In this document: in pieces, positions 30,004 to 40,670 of the stretch
Layout of the letters: each line of letters opens with the position of its first letter
Numbering within the stretch: position 1 is the stretch's first letter
Assembly: GCA_039105265.1 (NCBI GenBank)
Contig: JAPFFF010000048.1
Span: 682,001-746,000 of the forward strand
Length of the DNA stretch: 64,000 nucleotides
Direction: 5' to 3'
Origin: Tritrichomonas musculus
Taxonomy: Eukaryota; Parabasalia; Tritrichomonadida; Tritrichomonadidae
Position numbers and translations under genes: made by a program
Notes under the pieces: generated by a model
The model's database searches: none
What the model saw: only the letters and a program-made list of their open reading frames with translations
Told to the model about the DNA's origin: nothing

Positions 30004-30936
30004 TCAAAAATCATTTTGTATCATATTTTTAAGTTCAACAATATTCTTATAAGGAGAATTTATTATTCCTAGTTTTTCGAAAAATTCAAATGGAACATTT
30101 CCAAAAGTTCCCCATGTGTCGATATTTGACCATATTTTTTTTAGATTCTGAAAAACATGTTGAAACTTAGGATCTTTTTTAAATGATTTTGAATATTCTT
30201 CTTTGAAGACTTCAAAAGACTCATTCAAATTAAAATCATGATTGATTCCGATTAAATCATTTAAATAATCAGCAATAGTTGAAAATGATTTTGAATTGAA
30301 ATCGTCTTGTGTTCCAAATTTTATTCGTTTTGTAATATGCTGAATATCATTTTTGTCTTTAATCAATGAGAAAGAAACATTTGAATAAGAATTTTCAATT
30401 GAATTTCCTTTTTTCAAAGAATCATAAATAAACGAAGAATCGTAATCAACACACAATTTGTGTTCATCACTGCCATAATGATGCTCGTGTCCATAAATGT
30501 TGAAGTATGGTTGTGGAGGTTTTTTTCTGTCATATAATCTATCTAATCGTATATCATCGTACGTAATTGTATCAAGACTTCCGATTGGTATATTACACCT
30601 GCAATGAGTAAATACTATCGGTTCTTGTGTATCATTCCATACAAAATATGTTTTTAACCCAATTGAATTAAATTTGAAATCAAAAAATGAGCTCATTTCT
30701 GCATTCAAGTTTGGAGAATAATATTTTTGTACATCATGATTTCCTGCAAGAAATATTATATCATCATGGACGAGCAATTTTCGTATGAGTTCATATATAT
30801 AAATATCATTAAAACCTCGGCTTGTATAATCACCAATATAAAGGATTTTTTTATATATTTGCTTATTGGTTATAAAGTGTATTAAAGGATAAATCAGTTG
30901 ATTCAAATCTCCATGAATATCTCCTACACAAATCAT
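30004..30936 (-). CDS. Calcineurin-like metallophosphoesterase
   Basis: The 310-residue product starts directly with the first metal-binding motif. Motifs in order: GDIHGD (residues 5-10), GDYTSRG (35-41, where protein phosphatases usually have GDYVDRG), GNHD (65-68), THCRCN (His111) and GHEHHYG (149-155). These are the five metal/phosphate-binding blocks of the PPP/calcineurin-like fold. The last ~100 residues are specific and helical, ending VFQNLKKIWSNIDTWGTFG. The first motif at residue 5 means there is no N-terminal extension or signal peptide, so a cytosolic or nuclear phosphatase or nucleotidase is likely. The substrate cannot be told. Frame and motifs are complete. Confidence 0.88.
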   Translation of the reverse strand: MICVGDIHGDLNQLIYPLIHFITNKQIYKKILYIGDYTSRGFNDIYIYELIRKLLVHDDIIFLAGNHDVQKYYSPNLNAEMSSFFDFKFNSIGLKTYFVWNDTQEPIVFTHCRCNIPIGSLDTITYDDIRLDRLYDRKKPPQPYFNIYGHEHHYGSDEHKLCVDYDSSFIYDSLKKGNSIENSYSNVSFSLIKDKNDIQHITKRIKFGTQDDFNSKSFSTIADYLNDLIGINHDFNLNESFEVFKEEYSKSFKKDPKFQHVFQNLKKIWSNIDTWGTFGNVPFEFFEKLGIINSPYKNIVELKNMIQNDF

Positions 30937-32409
30937 TATAAAATTTAAACAAAGTTAAAAATTTTCTCAACCAACTTTTTGTATCAATATTTTATTTCTC
31001 TCGATTAGCATTTTTTGAAGAAAATATAAAAATTTTAAGGATATAAGTAGCTGCTCATCATGATATTTTACATAAATTTTTAAGAATAACAGATATTGTT
31101 TTATAAAAAATTGTCTAGTAATAATAAGCTCATATATTAATTGTGAAATTCAAATTTTATTCCAATATAAAATAAAATTATTCATAATAGCTGCAGAAAC
31201 CAAAATTAAATATACTTCCATTTTCTATCAAATCGGTTAATGAAATTTTAGTATTTTTGTTAACCAAATTTTCTTTTTCAGATGAAAAACGTTAATAAAA
31301 AATCTTTTCACAAACCAAAAAAATAGTAAATGCTTAGCATATGACATTTGAGAATATTATTCACCAATTGAAAATGATACTTACAGTGAAAAAATATTCG
31401 GACTTTAGAGATTAAGTTTAATGAAACTTTCAAAAGTCTTCATGATTTTTTGTTAAAGACCAGAAATTGATGACCATACAAGAAAAAATATATCTAACTT
31501 GATTACCAAATTCTCATGAGTTATCAAAAAAATTGATTTCTCTAGCTAATGATATATTGTTGGTCTCAGATGGTAGAATTTTGGACTTTCGTCCAATTAA
31601 CTCTTTGGCTCATGAAGCCTGATCTTATTTTCAAAGTATTCCTGAATCATAAATTTAATAAATAAGCAAATATCATAGAAACATAAACTATTAAATTATT
31701 TCAAATCAGAATTTTTTGGTGAAATTTTGCCATAACCTTTGAAAATCATTCAAAATTTTCCTTTTATTTAAAAATTTTTCTTTTCAACTTATGATTTTTT
31801 TCCCTCTTTTATTATGAACTCTTTTTGTTGTATTTAATTTTGTTAACTGTTCTTCATTCATGTTTGATTTGTCCAAGTTTTCGTTCATTATTTTGTTTTG
31901 AATCTAAATACGAGTTTATTAATCAACAAGATTCGATTTCTTTTTTAAAAACGGCGAATATGATTAATATTTCTTATTGAGTATCATAGTTATTACAAAA
32001 TGATAACAGTGAAATGTAAATATTAAATTTTTGAATAAATATGTACGTGCAGCTATAAATATTCTGTAATATGTTTTCATATTATATAATAATTATAAAA
32101 CACACAATAAATAAATATATATAACAAAAAATAGATTATTGCTGAATATTTATTACGATATTTATTATTTATTTTATACTCTAAATTGACTTTAAAATGA
32201 TCGTTTTCTTATCAAAAATATATATATATATATTATGAAATGCATTAATATCTATATTATTCATCTATTTTCACATATTATTATAAAATAATTCAGTAAT
32301 TTTGCATAATTGTTATTTCTCAATATCAAAACTTCTTCAATTATGAACCAAATAAGTCTTGAATTAATTTTTAATAACTTTTTGAGTGCTTTATAAAAAC
32401 TAAATTCAA
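30937..32409. other. AT-rich spacer
   Basis: A slightly more balanced stretch at about 31380-31650 has stops in all frames. It could be a decayed gene fragment but no family is recognised. Confidence 0.5.
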
Positions 32410-33357
32410 ATGGATTCAACAATTTCCAACGATGAAGAACTCATAATAAATGAGCTTTCAAAAGACAAAAATATAGATAAGCGTATTTGGGAAACGATTG
32501 CTCCATGCAATAGATGGAATGATGACGTTAAATCTGCTATTGCAATCTCTCTATTTAGCGGATCCAATAAAAATACTCCATCTAGTCACCAAATTCGTAG
32601 TAGTATTAACATTTTGCTTCTTGGAGATCAAGAAACCATAAAATCCCAATTTTTTACAACAGCTGAAAAAATATCATCACAAAGTGTTTCAATCGATTGC
32701 AAAGAAAGTGAAAATTTAATTGATTCATTTACTCAAGCTGATGATGGAATCTGCTTCATTACTAATTTGGATCAAATGAAGGAAAAAGACCAAATACTTC
32801 TTAAACAAGTTATTGAGCAATCGACCTCGATCAGCAAAGAAGACAAAATGACCAAATTAAATACACGATACAGTATCATTGCTGCCTGCAGTCCAATTCA
32901 TGCACAATACGATTTCTCTCTCTCTTTTAATGAAAATTTGGATCTTTCAGATCATCTTCTGTCACATTTTGATCTTCTTCTTTTTGTCAGGAATGAAGAA
33001 GAAGAAGGGCAGAATCATTCTGAAATTGAAAAAATTGATCAAAACATATTGAAAAAATACATTCAGTTTGCGAGATCGAATTTTAAACCAAAGTTGAACG
33101 ATCAAATTTGCATTCAAAAAATTACATCGTTTTATATTAAGATAAGAGAAGTTTGCTCACGTAAAATTTCTGTAAGAAATCTTGAATCTATAACAAGAAT
33201 AGCAGAAGTACATGCTAGGATGTGTTTACGCCAGAATGTCACAATGAATGATGTTAACTTTTCAATTGGGCTTTTTTCACGATCTTTTGTTTCAGCTCAA
33301 AAAGGCGAAATTAAACAATTATGGACAAACGCTTTATCCGAATATATGAAGTTATAG
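32410..33357 (+). CDS. Degenerate MCM2-like AAA+ domain protein
   Basis: The 315-residue protein begins at the MCM AAA+ region (WETIAPCNRW..DVKSAIAISLF), so the N-terminal OB/zinc domain of MCMs (usually 800-900 residues in all) is absent. Aligned from memory with MCM2: Walker A is GDQETIKSQ (72-80) against GDPGTAKSQ, with the Lys kept. Walker B is ICFITNLDQM against VCLIDEFDKM, so the catalytic Asp-Glu became Thr-Asn (118-119). Sensor 1 is AACSP against AAANP. The arginine finger LSRFD is LSHFD (His186). NENLDLSDHLLS and VRNLESITRIAEVHAR followed by SFVSAQK match MCM2 rather than other MCMs. ATP hydrolysis is therefore unlikely. The frame is intact, which argues for a retained structural or regulatory paralogue, though a recently pseudogenised copy cannot be excluded. 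Confidence 0.8.
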   Translation: MDSTISNDEELIINELSKDKNIDKRIWETIAPCNRWNDDVKSAIAISLFSGSNKNTPSSHQIRSSINILLLGDQETIKSQFFTTAEKISSQSVSIDCKESENLIDSFTQADDGICFITNLDQMKEKDQILLKQVIEQSTSISKEDKMTKLNTRYSIIAACSPIHAQYDFSLSFNENLDLSDHLLSHFDLLLFVRNEEEEGQNHSEIEKIDQNILKKYIQFARSNFKPKLNDQICIQKITSFYIKIREVCSRKISVRNLESITRIAEVHARMCLRQNVTMNDVNFSIGLFSRSFVSAQKGEIKQLWTNALSEYMKL

Positions 33358-33844
33358 CATTTAAAGGTTGTAGCAACAGTAAATTAAATTTCATATTTCA
33401 AATGCAATTTCAATTTTTTTTCAACTCTCTTTTTTTAAAATTGACCTTTTATATGGTGAATTTATTATATTTAATGAATTCATTAAAATAACGCTTCATG
33501 AATTGTACAATTCATTAAATATTCTGAATTCTTTTCATTCATTCTTTAAAATTCTTCAAAGCTCATTAAGCAAAATAATTAAAAAATTTGAGAGATCTCA
33601 TTGAATTTAGTTTTTTTCATGATTGTGATATCAAATTGTTTTTTGCTCTATTTTTGTCCAAAACCAATCAAATATCACAAGCAAAAAAACAATTTGATGT
33701 TTGAAGCATTTTAGTTGAGAAAAAAGATTAATGCAATATAATTTTAAAAAAGAAAAAATAAAATAAAATTAAAAATTCCATCTAAATATACATGTTTATT
33801 ATACATAAATCTATATCTCTATTACTACTATATAAAAATATAAT
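33358..33844. other. Convergent 3' spacer between the MCM2-like and Myb genes
   Basis: AT-rich. An inverted pair, AAATTGTTTTTTTGCTTG and its near complement, lies around 33634-33705. No gene is supported. Confidence 0.5.
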
Positions 33845-34606
33845 TTAAAAAGCAAAAAGATCATCTTCTTGGATGCTTGGAAGATTTGTGGACCACATTT
33901 CTTCCTCTATATTGAAATTAGAAAGCATATTCTGGAAACATTCGTCATTTAAGAATGTTTCGCTTTCATCATCCAATACAATTTCATTTTCATTGAATGG
34001 TTGGATTGGATCAGTAACAATTTCTTTGGTTTCGGTGAATATTTCATTTTGAACGAAGGTCTGTACAGGTTCTGGTGCAATTTGGTTGTTTTCAATCATA
34101 AATATATTTACATTGAAAGATTTCACAGGTTTGGCTGGGATTTCGTTCAATTTGTTGCTTTCTTTTAACGATTCAATCTCGAAATTGTTTGTGGTGCTTT
34201 TGGCTCTCTTTAACGATGACTGATTAATAAGTGACGAATGATGGTTTTTGACGTTGACAGCTGATCTTGAGTTAAAACTCTGTGAAATTAAGGACCACTT
34301 AGGTCCATGTTTTTCGAAAAGTTCTAATAATAATTCATCTTCCTCTTTGGTCCATGGGCCATTAACTAATTCTGGACGAAGATAGTTGTTATATCTTTCA
34401 CGGCATTGACGAGCCGTTCTGTTTTGGAAATGAGTTGCAATTTCGCTCCATTTTGGTTGGGTTTGAGAACTAACAAGAACCTTAAGTAAATAATCTTCTT
34501 CTTTGGAAAAACGTGATCTTTGTGGGGCTTCAGGACTTGTGGCTTTTAGTAAACTGCAATTCTCTGAGGCATCAGAAAGTGAGTAGAGCTGATTGGAAGC
34601 AAGCAT
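33845..34606 (-). CDS. R2R3-type Myb transcription factor
   Basis: In the 253-residue product, two Myb/SANT repeats occupy about residues 30-135. R2 is FSKEEDYLLKVLV..WSEIATHFQ followed by RTARQCRERYNNYLRP. R3 is GPWTKEEDELLLELFEKHG followed by WSLISQSFNSRSAVNVKNHH. The regularly spaced Trp (or Phe in the first position of R2) and the RQCRERY/VKNHH recognition helices are diagnostic. The rest is acidic and Gln/Asn-rich (DDESETFLNDECF near the end), a plausible activation region. Trichomonads have large Myb families, some of which bind core promoter or iron-response elements; the target of this one is unknown. The gene is intact, with a TCACT initiator-like site 26 bases upstream. Confidence 0.92.
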   Translation of the reverse strand: MLASNQLYSLSDASENCSLLKATSPEAPQRSRFSKEEDYLLKVLVSSQTQPKWSEIATHFQNRTARQCRERYNNYLRPELVNGPWTKEEDELLLELFEKHGPKWSLISQSFNSRSAVNVKNHHSSLINQSSLKRAKSTTNNFEIESLKESNKLNEIPAKPVKSFNVNIFMIENNQIAPEPVQTFVQNEIFTETKEIVTDPIQPFNENEIVLDDESETFLNDECFQNMLSNFNIEEEMWSTNLPSIQEDDLFAF

Positions 34607-34631
34607 TATTTGTTTTGGCTAAGAAAAAAAA

Positions 34632-34636
34632 AGTGA
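34632..34636 (-). promoter_or_regulatory. Initiator-like TCACT of the Myb gene
   Basis: On the minus strand TCACTTTTTT precedes the ATG by about 26 bases, fitting TCAYW. Confidence 0.45.
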
Positions 34637-34983
34637 ATTCATTTATACCAAAAAATAATCTATTCAATAATTGAATAATTTTTATTCTGAATATTCACAA
34701 TAATTTACAACCTCTCTTAATTTTGAAATAAATAAAATATAAAAATATATATTTTTGATAGCTTTACGAATATAAATGTATCAATAATTGAGATGATTAA
34801 ATAATTGATAATACTTTATAACCAAAAATATACTTTTCAATGCATTTTTATACATCAATGCATATATCATAGCAAATCAATATTTAAAAAAAATAATTAT
34901 ATAATTTTTATTTTTGTTAAAAAAAGTGGAAATGATATTTAAGTAATCTATTAGTTATTTAAAGGGATAAGTACTATTGAAAA

Positions 34984-35785
34984 CAGCGTTGTTTATCGAT
35001 ACGACTAAATACCGGTTACCGAAGAAGTATCGGTATTCGGTAAATATCGATACTTTTTTGCTCGGTATTTTTTAGTATCGATACAAAAGTGCTTCGGTAT
35101 TTTTAGAGTATCAGCGGTTATTAAAAAAGTACTTTATAATACTTTTTATCAGTATCGATACGGTATTTTAATATATAAATTTTATTAATAAATAATGAAT
35201 AAAAATATTAAAACATTTGATAAATTAATTTTAAATAAAAATTTTAATTATAAATATAATTACTAGCCTATAAAAAGTATATTATTGTCTTTCTTCTTCA
35301 GAAATCTCGTCATATTCATTTTCATTAAACAATCCAAATTTTCGATATCATTATTATCATTAAAAACAATAAAATTTATATATATTATGTACTTTCTCAT
35401 ATTAATAGTTAATTCAATAGTTCTGGAATGTTATATTTATCTACAAATAGAAAATGACATAAAGATGATTAAATTTACGATATTTCAGAAACCATTGATT
35501 ATTCAAATATTATGATGATTATTTGTTGTAAAATATGTAATTAAAGAGAATTAACAATATTCATTAGAACCTTATAAATTTTTTTAATCATCTTTAAATG
35601 AATCCGATACATTTTTTGTTAAAAAAATACCGACAAAAAACCTTACATTCGATATAAATTCTCCACTTTTGTATCGATACTTCGGTTTTTTATCGATAAA
35701 TACCGTTACCGGCGGTTAGAGCCGGTAATATCGATATTTTACCGGGAAAATAACCGCTACCGGAGAGGATCGATACACAACCCTG
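34984..35785. mobile_element. 802-bp non-autonomous hAT-like element
   Basis: Termini are CAGCGTTGTTTATCGATAC and, inverted, CAGGGTTGTGTATCGATCC. A perfect 8-bp duplication ATTGAAAA lies at 34976-34983 and 35786-35793, as expected of hAT elements with CAGGG-type ends. Both subterminal regions (about 34990-35165 and 35610-35775) are packed with ACCGG, CGGTAT and TATCGATA words in both orientations. No transposase is present. A 76-codon AT-rich frame inside is not convincing. Confidence 0.88.
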
Positions 35786-35793
35786 ATTGAAAA

Positions 35794-36262
35794 TATTCAA
35801 AAATGTAATGTCAACTGTATTGTAATAACAAATAATTATTATTTATTATCTGTTATGAAAGAACCTTATATTTATTTTAGAATTTAATATCAGCTGAATT
35901 ATTTTATATTTTTGGTTAAAAACCAAAGAAAAATCCAAATGAAGAAAGAAACTTTTAAAATTTACTTTTTGATTATAGTCAAAAAGTAGATGTGCCACCT
36001 TTGAATCAATTAAATATTTTTTTTTTTTTTTTTTTTTTGTTCATTTGCAGCAAATAATGCTGTTTCATAAAATTGATTAATGACTTCATGAAATTCAATT
36101 AATCACAGATGGACTGAATGAAATTCAATTTTTGCTTATTTGAAATGAAAAATCACTCATTTTTATTGTCTTTTATTGATAAAAATCATTCATTATCATT
36201 TCAGCAAGTGTTTTATCTCATTTCAACAATTATTTAATAGAATTTCATTGTAAATAAATAAA
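35794..36262. other. Spacer with a 22-T homopolymer
   Basis: T22 lies at about 36017-36038. It is followed by repeated TGAAATTCAATT words at 36088-36130 with no gene. Confidence 0.5.
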
Positions 36263-36623
36263 CTCCATCTTTCAGAAGATGATATAGAAAAAGGTTCAAT
36301 AAGCTCAAGGCTATCGGCCATGGAAAGAGAGGCGAAAATGAAAGCAGTTCTTGCAAAGGATAAACTTGAAATGATGATTTATACTGCTGGACTGAAACTT
36401 AATGAAAATGCGTTAAACAGGAAACCTAACAAAAGAACATAATGATATTTTCTATGAATTTATTGGCTGGATAAGATCAAATGAAGAAGAAGAAGAAGAA
36501 ATATTTTATGAAGAAAAAATAATAGAATGGAAACGGCGCTTTCCAAAACTTCAATCCGAAGCAACTGTTGATGATGAAAAAAGAGAATATGATGACGATT
36601 TTAATGAAGAAGAGGACATTTAG
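36263..36623 (+). pseudogene. Remnant of an acidic coiled-coil protein
   Basis: An open stretch without a start reads SEDDIEKGSISSRLSAMERE, then KAVLAKDKLEMMIYTAGLKL, and meets a stop near 36440. A shifted frame continues with IFYEFIGWIRSNEEEEEE and WKRRFPKLQSEATVDDEKRE to a TAG at 36621. The base composition is clearly coding-like against its AT-rich flanks. One frameshift and no start codon make it a 3' remnant. No family is recognised. Confidence 0.5.
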
Positions 36624-36733
36624 TAAAAATATCATTTAAAAGACATATTTTATATATATAATATTGCTTCACATACTCAATTAATAATCAATAAATGTAA
36701 AAAAAAGTTGAAGTTTTAGCAATTAATATTCAT

Positions 36734-39049
36734 TTATATTAACACATTGCTCACTTTAACAGGTATAAAGATAGATATTTCTGAAATTCCATCAAATATG
36801 TTAATGTTGAGAGATCTCAATTCTGAATTATCGGCAATTTCAAAAACTTTAAGATCGAAACAGTCAAAAAATGCGAATTCTCCAATTTGATCCACTTTTT
36901 GAGGAATGAAAATCGACTCAATTGAAGAACCAGCAAAAGCTTTCTTGCTTATAATTTTCAATTGTGACTTATTAGAAAATCTGACTGAATTGAGGTGGGT
37001 GCAACTGCTAAATGCTGACTCTCCGATGTGAACAACATGTGATGGAACTCTTATTTTGTTTATGGATGAGTTTGTGAAAGCACATTTTCCAATTAATTTT
37101 AATTTTGATGATTTTTTAAATTCAACAAAATTAAGCTGAAGACAGTCATAGAAAGCTGATTCGTTAATTTGAACCACACCAGAAGGCACAACTATTTTTT
37201 GAAGTCCTGAATTTGAGAAGGCAAATTTGTCAATAATTTTTAATTCAGAATCTTCACTGAATTCAATCTTTTTCAATAGTTTACATCGATTGAATGAGTA
37301 AGAATCAATGTGCCTGATATATTTGGGAATGGTTGCTGTTTCAATATTCCTGCATGCAAAAATAAGTATGTCGTAATTTTCATTGTTTTTGTTTGATTTT
37401 TTGACGATAAATTTTTCATTGAAAAATTCAATGTTTTTCTTTTTCTTTTGAATTATTTCAATGCTCGTCAATTTTGATGTTCCACAGCACCATCCTTCTT
37501 GAAAATTGACAACACCTGAAGGAATAACTATTTGTTCAAGTGCTGCACCTGTGAATGCAAATTCACCAATTGTTTTCAATTCAGATTTTTCTGAGCATTC
37601 AATTTTTTTCAATAGTTTACATTCATTGAATGCGTAAGAATCGATTTTCTTAATAAAATCTGGAATGACTGCTTTTTCGATATCTTTGCGTGCAAAAATG
37701 AGATTGTCATAAGTGTCACTTTTTTTATTCAATTTTTCAATGATATATTGGTCATCAAAATAAGAAATATTCTTTATTTCATTTTGTAATATCTTAACGT
37801 TCTTCAACCTTGATGCTTTACTACTCCAACCTTTCCTAAGTTCAACCACGCCCGATGGTATCGTTATGCTTTCAATTGAAGAACCAGAGAAAACAAATTC
37901 GTCAATCATTTTCAATTCAGATTTTGGCATAAAATCAATTGATTTAAGCTTTTTACAATATGAGAACGCATACCTATTAATTTCCTCAACTTTTGGAGGA
38001 ATGACAACTTTTTCAACAGATGAAAAAGAAAACAAAAACTCATCAATTTTTTTCAATAGTGAGTCCTTTGAAAAAGTGACTGTTTTCAATTGTTTACAAT
38101 AATAAAAACAACATTCACCAAGCTTCACAACACTTCGGGGAACGGTTATACTTTCAATTGCAGAATTTGAGAAGGCAGACTTCTCAATTTCATTCAATTC
38201 AGAATTTTCAGAGAAATCAATTTTTTTCAGAAATTTGCAATATGAGAAAACGAAGCTGCCAATATTTGTGACACTCGCTGGAATCAAAATTTTTTTAATT
38301 GAACTTTTTGAGAAGGTCAGATTGTCAATTAATTTGACCATTGAATTCACATCAAATTGAATAGAATTGATGTTGGACGAAGATTTGAATGAACTTTCAC
38401 AAATTTCTGTTATAATGTATTCATTTGAATTAAAAATGATAGACCGAGGAATGATGACATCACCTGTTGCCGATACATTAAGAAATAAACTGGCGGTTTT
38501 GTCATACAAAACATAAGAGAGACCGTTTATTGTTACTTCTCTTCTTGTCAGCAAATCAACGAGCTTTGTGTTTCCTCGATCAACAGCATTTAATAATTCA
38601 CCTTTGACTTTTTTGAATCTTGAAAATGTTTCAATTTGAATGTTATTGAATAAAATTTGAATGATTTGATTGAAAATTTCCGTTTTTTCATTTTTTAACT
38701 CATTTTTTCTGTCTTTTTCTTGTTTAAGCTCATGATTCATGGATATTAACAAGGAAATGCTTTTCTTTAAATGAAATTTAATAAGGCATTTCATTAAATC
38801 AAATTCTTGACTTAATAATTCATATTCTGAAATATTATTAATACTTATTTCAGGTATTTCTTTTTTTGTCCAGTAATTGATGAAAGATTTCAATGTATCT
38901 TTATGAACTTGCGATTGAACTACATATTGACTTTGACTTCGTAATTTTAAATAAATTTTGGGGTTTACATTACTTAATGATTGAAAATCCGTTGGTATTA
39001 TAAATATATCATCATTTAGAATTATTTTGAATGTTTTTTTGCCTTCCAT
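36734..39049 (-). CDS. BspA-like leucine-rich-repeat protein (771 aa)
   Basis: The N-terminal ~190 residues (FKIILNDDIFIIPTDFQSLS and a Lys/Glu-rich helix) resemble the divergent BTB-like/ankyrin-associated N-terminal region of trichomonad proteins. From about residue 195 onward come about 18 LRR_5 repeats of the form (I)xIPxxVxxIGxxAFxxCxxLKxxxFSxxSELKxI, for example IKKILIPASVTNIGSFVFSY and LQKIVVPSGVVQINESAFYD. A module of roughly 110 residues containing the linker SGVVxxxxGW and YDxLIFAxxxIExAxIP is repeated about three times, indicating recent internal duplication. BspA-like proteins are a hugely expanded trichomonad family, some on the cell surface. This one has no signal peptide or C-terminal membrane segment, so it is probably intracellular or unconventionally exported. 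The frame is intact. Confidence 0.9.
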   Translation of the reverse strand: MEGKKTFKIILNDDIFIIPTDFQSLSNVNPKIYLKLRSQSQYVVQSQVHKDTLKSFINYWTKKEIPEISINNISEYELLSQEFDLMKCLIKFHLKKSISLLISMNHELKQEKDRKNELKNEKTEIFNQIIQILFNNIQIETFSRFKKVKGELLNAVDRGNTKLVDLLTRREVTINGLSYVLYDKTASLFLNVSATGDVIIPRSIIFNSNEYIITEICESSFKSSSNINSIQFDVNSMVKLIDNLTFSKSSIKKILIPASVTNIGSFVFSYCKFLKKIDFSENSELNEIEKSAFSNSAIESITVPRSVVKLGECCFYYCKQLKTVTFSKDSLLKKIDEFLFSFSSVEKVVIPPKVEEINRYAFSYCKKLKSIDFMPKSELKMIDEFVFSGSSIESITIPSGVVELRKGWSSKASRLKNVKILQNEIKNISYFDDQYIIEKLNKKSDTYDNLIFARKDIEKAVIPDFIKKIDSYAFNECKLLKKIECSEKSELKTIGEFAFTGAALEQIVIPSGVVNFQEGWCCGTSKLTSIEIIQKKKKNIEFFNEKFIVKKSNKNNENYDILIFACRNIETATIPKYIRHIDSYSFNRCKLLKKIEFSEDSELKIIDKFAFSNSGLQKIVVPSGVVQINESAFYDCLQLNFVEFKKSSKLKLIGKCAFTNSSINKIRVPSHVVHIGESAFSSCTHLNSVRFSNKSQLKIISKKAFAGSSIESIFIPQKVDQIGEFAFFDCFDLKVFEIADNSELRSLNINIFDGISEISIFIPVKVSNVLI

Positions 39050-39442
39050 TTTTAGTATAAAGCTCGCAATATGTTTTTTATTATTTAACCTTAACCGCTT
39101 TTTTATTTTTTTAAAAGTATAACGAATTGATTTTTACATCATTATACTAGACATATAATCACATCATATTTATTGAATTTTTATGAATAAAAAATATTTT
39201 AAGTAAATTAATTATTTTTGTTCAACATTTCAAAATATATTATTTTTTTTCTTTTAGAAACCATAAATTTATAGTAAATAAAATTTTTATTTGGTATATA
39301 AATCATTTTAATCACAATAATTTTTAACAAATAAGTTTTATATCACAAAATAAATATATTTTTTCTAACTCATTTTTTTGAAAAAGCTTATTGAAAATAT
39401 TTGATCATAAGTTGAAAATTTTGACATAACTTTTTAGTGCAA
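39050..39442. other. Divergent promoter spacer between BspA and kinase genes
   Basis: AT-rich sequence separating two divergent genes. No clear TCAYW initiator stands close to either ATG. Confidence 0.45.
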
Positions 39443-40670
39443 ATGCAACCTCTTGTTCATAAAATTAATCAAGAAATGGAAGTTCCCGATAAATTTGACC
39501 AATATACTTTAGATAAACTCATTAATGAAAATGATTTTTCTGTAATATATGGGGCATATAAAAAGAATTCTTCTAAAAAACTTGCAATCAAATGTTATTC
39601 AAAAGTGCTATATCCATATATACAACATGAATCAATTATTATGGAGCAAGTTCGTCATCGTCATATCATTAAAAGCTATCGGTCGTTTCATTATCCTCCA
39701 GATAATCCAAGATTTTTCGCTATTGTCATGCCCCGTGCTGAATTTGATTTAGAGGAGTACATAGATGGGCGCCTAATTTTATCAGAACCACAAGTTTGCA
39801 GGATCATTGCTAATCTACTCGATGCACTCGGCGTGCTTCACTCATCTGGAATCTGGCACCGTGACATAAAGTTGGAAAATATCCTCATAATGGAGGTAAC
39901 ATACAAAGGTCCGTCTGTTGTACTTACTGATTTCGGGCTATCTTGCGTTACAAGTGATGAAGAAATTGAAGACCGAGGCGTTGGCACCGACGTCTATGCA
40001 GCACCAGAGCTGCTTGAATATGATCCCGAAGGAGAATATTTCTCTAAATTCAAAGATAAGGTAAAATGTATGTTTTGAATGCCAAAAAAAAATTCAATTC
40101 AAAGAAAAAATTGAAAGCAAAAATATATTTTTATTTCATGATTTTTACTTTCAGTTTAGTTTACTGATAAGAACAGATCTTATCTTGATTTGTCATCCAT
40201 TGAAACCAATTCAATTTTTTTTAAATTGAATTGAATTATTTGTTTTCAAATACATCAAAATATTTTTTTTATAATTGAATTTTTTTTTTTTTTTTGGCTT
40301 TTCTTTTGAATTTAACTAACACTTAGATAACAACAAAGTCGATATATGGAGCTTGGGCGTTGTGATGTATTGTCTTCTGTCAGGGAGGAATCCGTTTTAT
40401 TTGGAAGGCTTCTTTGACATAGATCGCCAATTGAAAGGTAAGATCGTTTTTGACTTCAAAACGAGGAATCCTGGAGAGATGAATCCGTTCGTTAACGTAT
40501 CTGAAGAAGCAAAAGACTTGATTCTAAGTATGCTGAGCTTAGATCCAAACAAGAGGCCGTCTGCTTACGAAGCAAGAAGGCATCCTTGGTTCGATTCATA
40601 TGATCCAACTGACGACGAGGATGAAAGTAGTGAAAACGAAGAAGAAGATGAGCATACAACATATGGATAG
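39443..40670 (+). CDS. Ser/Thr protein kinase (CAMK-like), two exons
   Basis: Exon 1 is 39443-40067 and exon 2 is 40327-40670. Splicing gives 322 residues, joining FKDKVK to YNNKVDIWSLGVVMYCLLSG in frame. Kinase motifs: AIK (about residue 47) as the ATP-binding Lys, HRDIKLENIL (His139), DFGLS (Asp163), GTDVYAAPELLEY, DIWSLGVVMYCLLSG, and DPNKRPSAYEARRHPW. The Gly-rich loop is replaced by INENDFSVIYG, so nucleotide binding may be atypical, but catalytic residues are complete. The layout and the HPWF end fit the CAMK group. The C-terminal tail is very acidic (DDEDESSENEEEDEHTT). The ATG at 39443 is the first in frame. The intron makes this an unusual gene in an organism group where introns are rare. 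Confidence 0.88.
40068..40326 (+). other. Spliceosomal intron (259 bp) with trichomonad signals
   Basis: The 5' splice site is GTATGT (40068-40073) and the 3' end is ACTAACACTTAG (40315-40326). The known Trichomonas pattern is GTAYGT with a fused branch/acceptor ACTAACACACAG, so two acceptor bases differ. Removal joins AAAT and ATAACAAC into a TAT AAC codon pair and restores the kinase frame. The intron contains in-frame stops and a T-run. Confidence 0.9.

Noticed and set aside
35285-35515. 76-codon frame inside the hAT-like element
   Set aside because: Low-complexity Ile/Phe/Lys composition; no hAT transposase motif.
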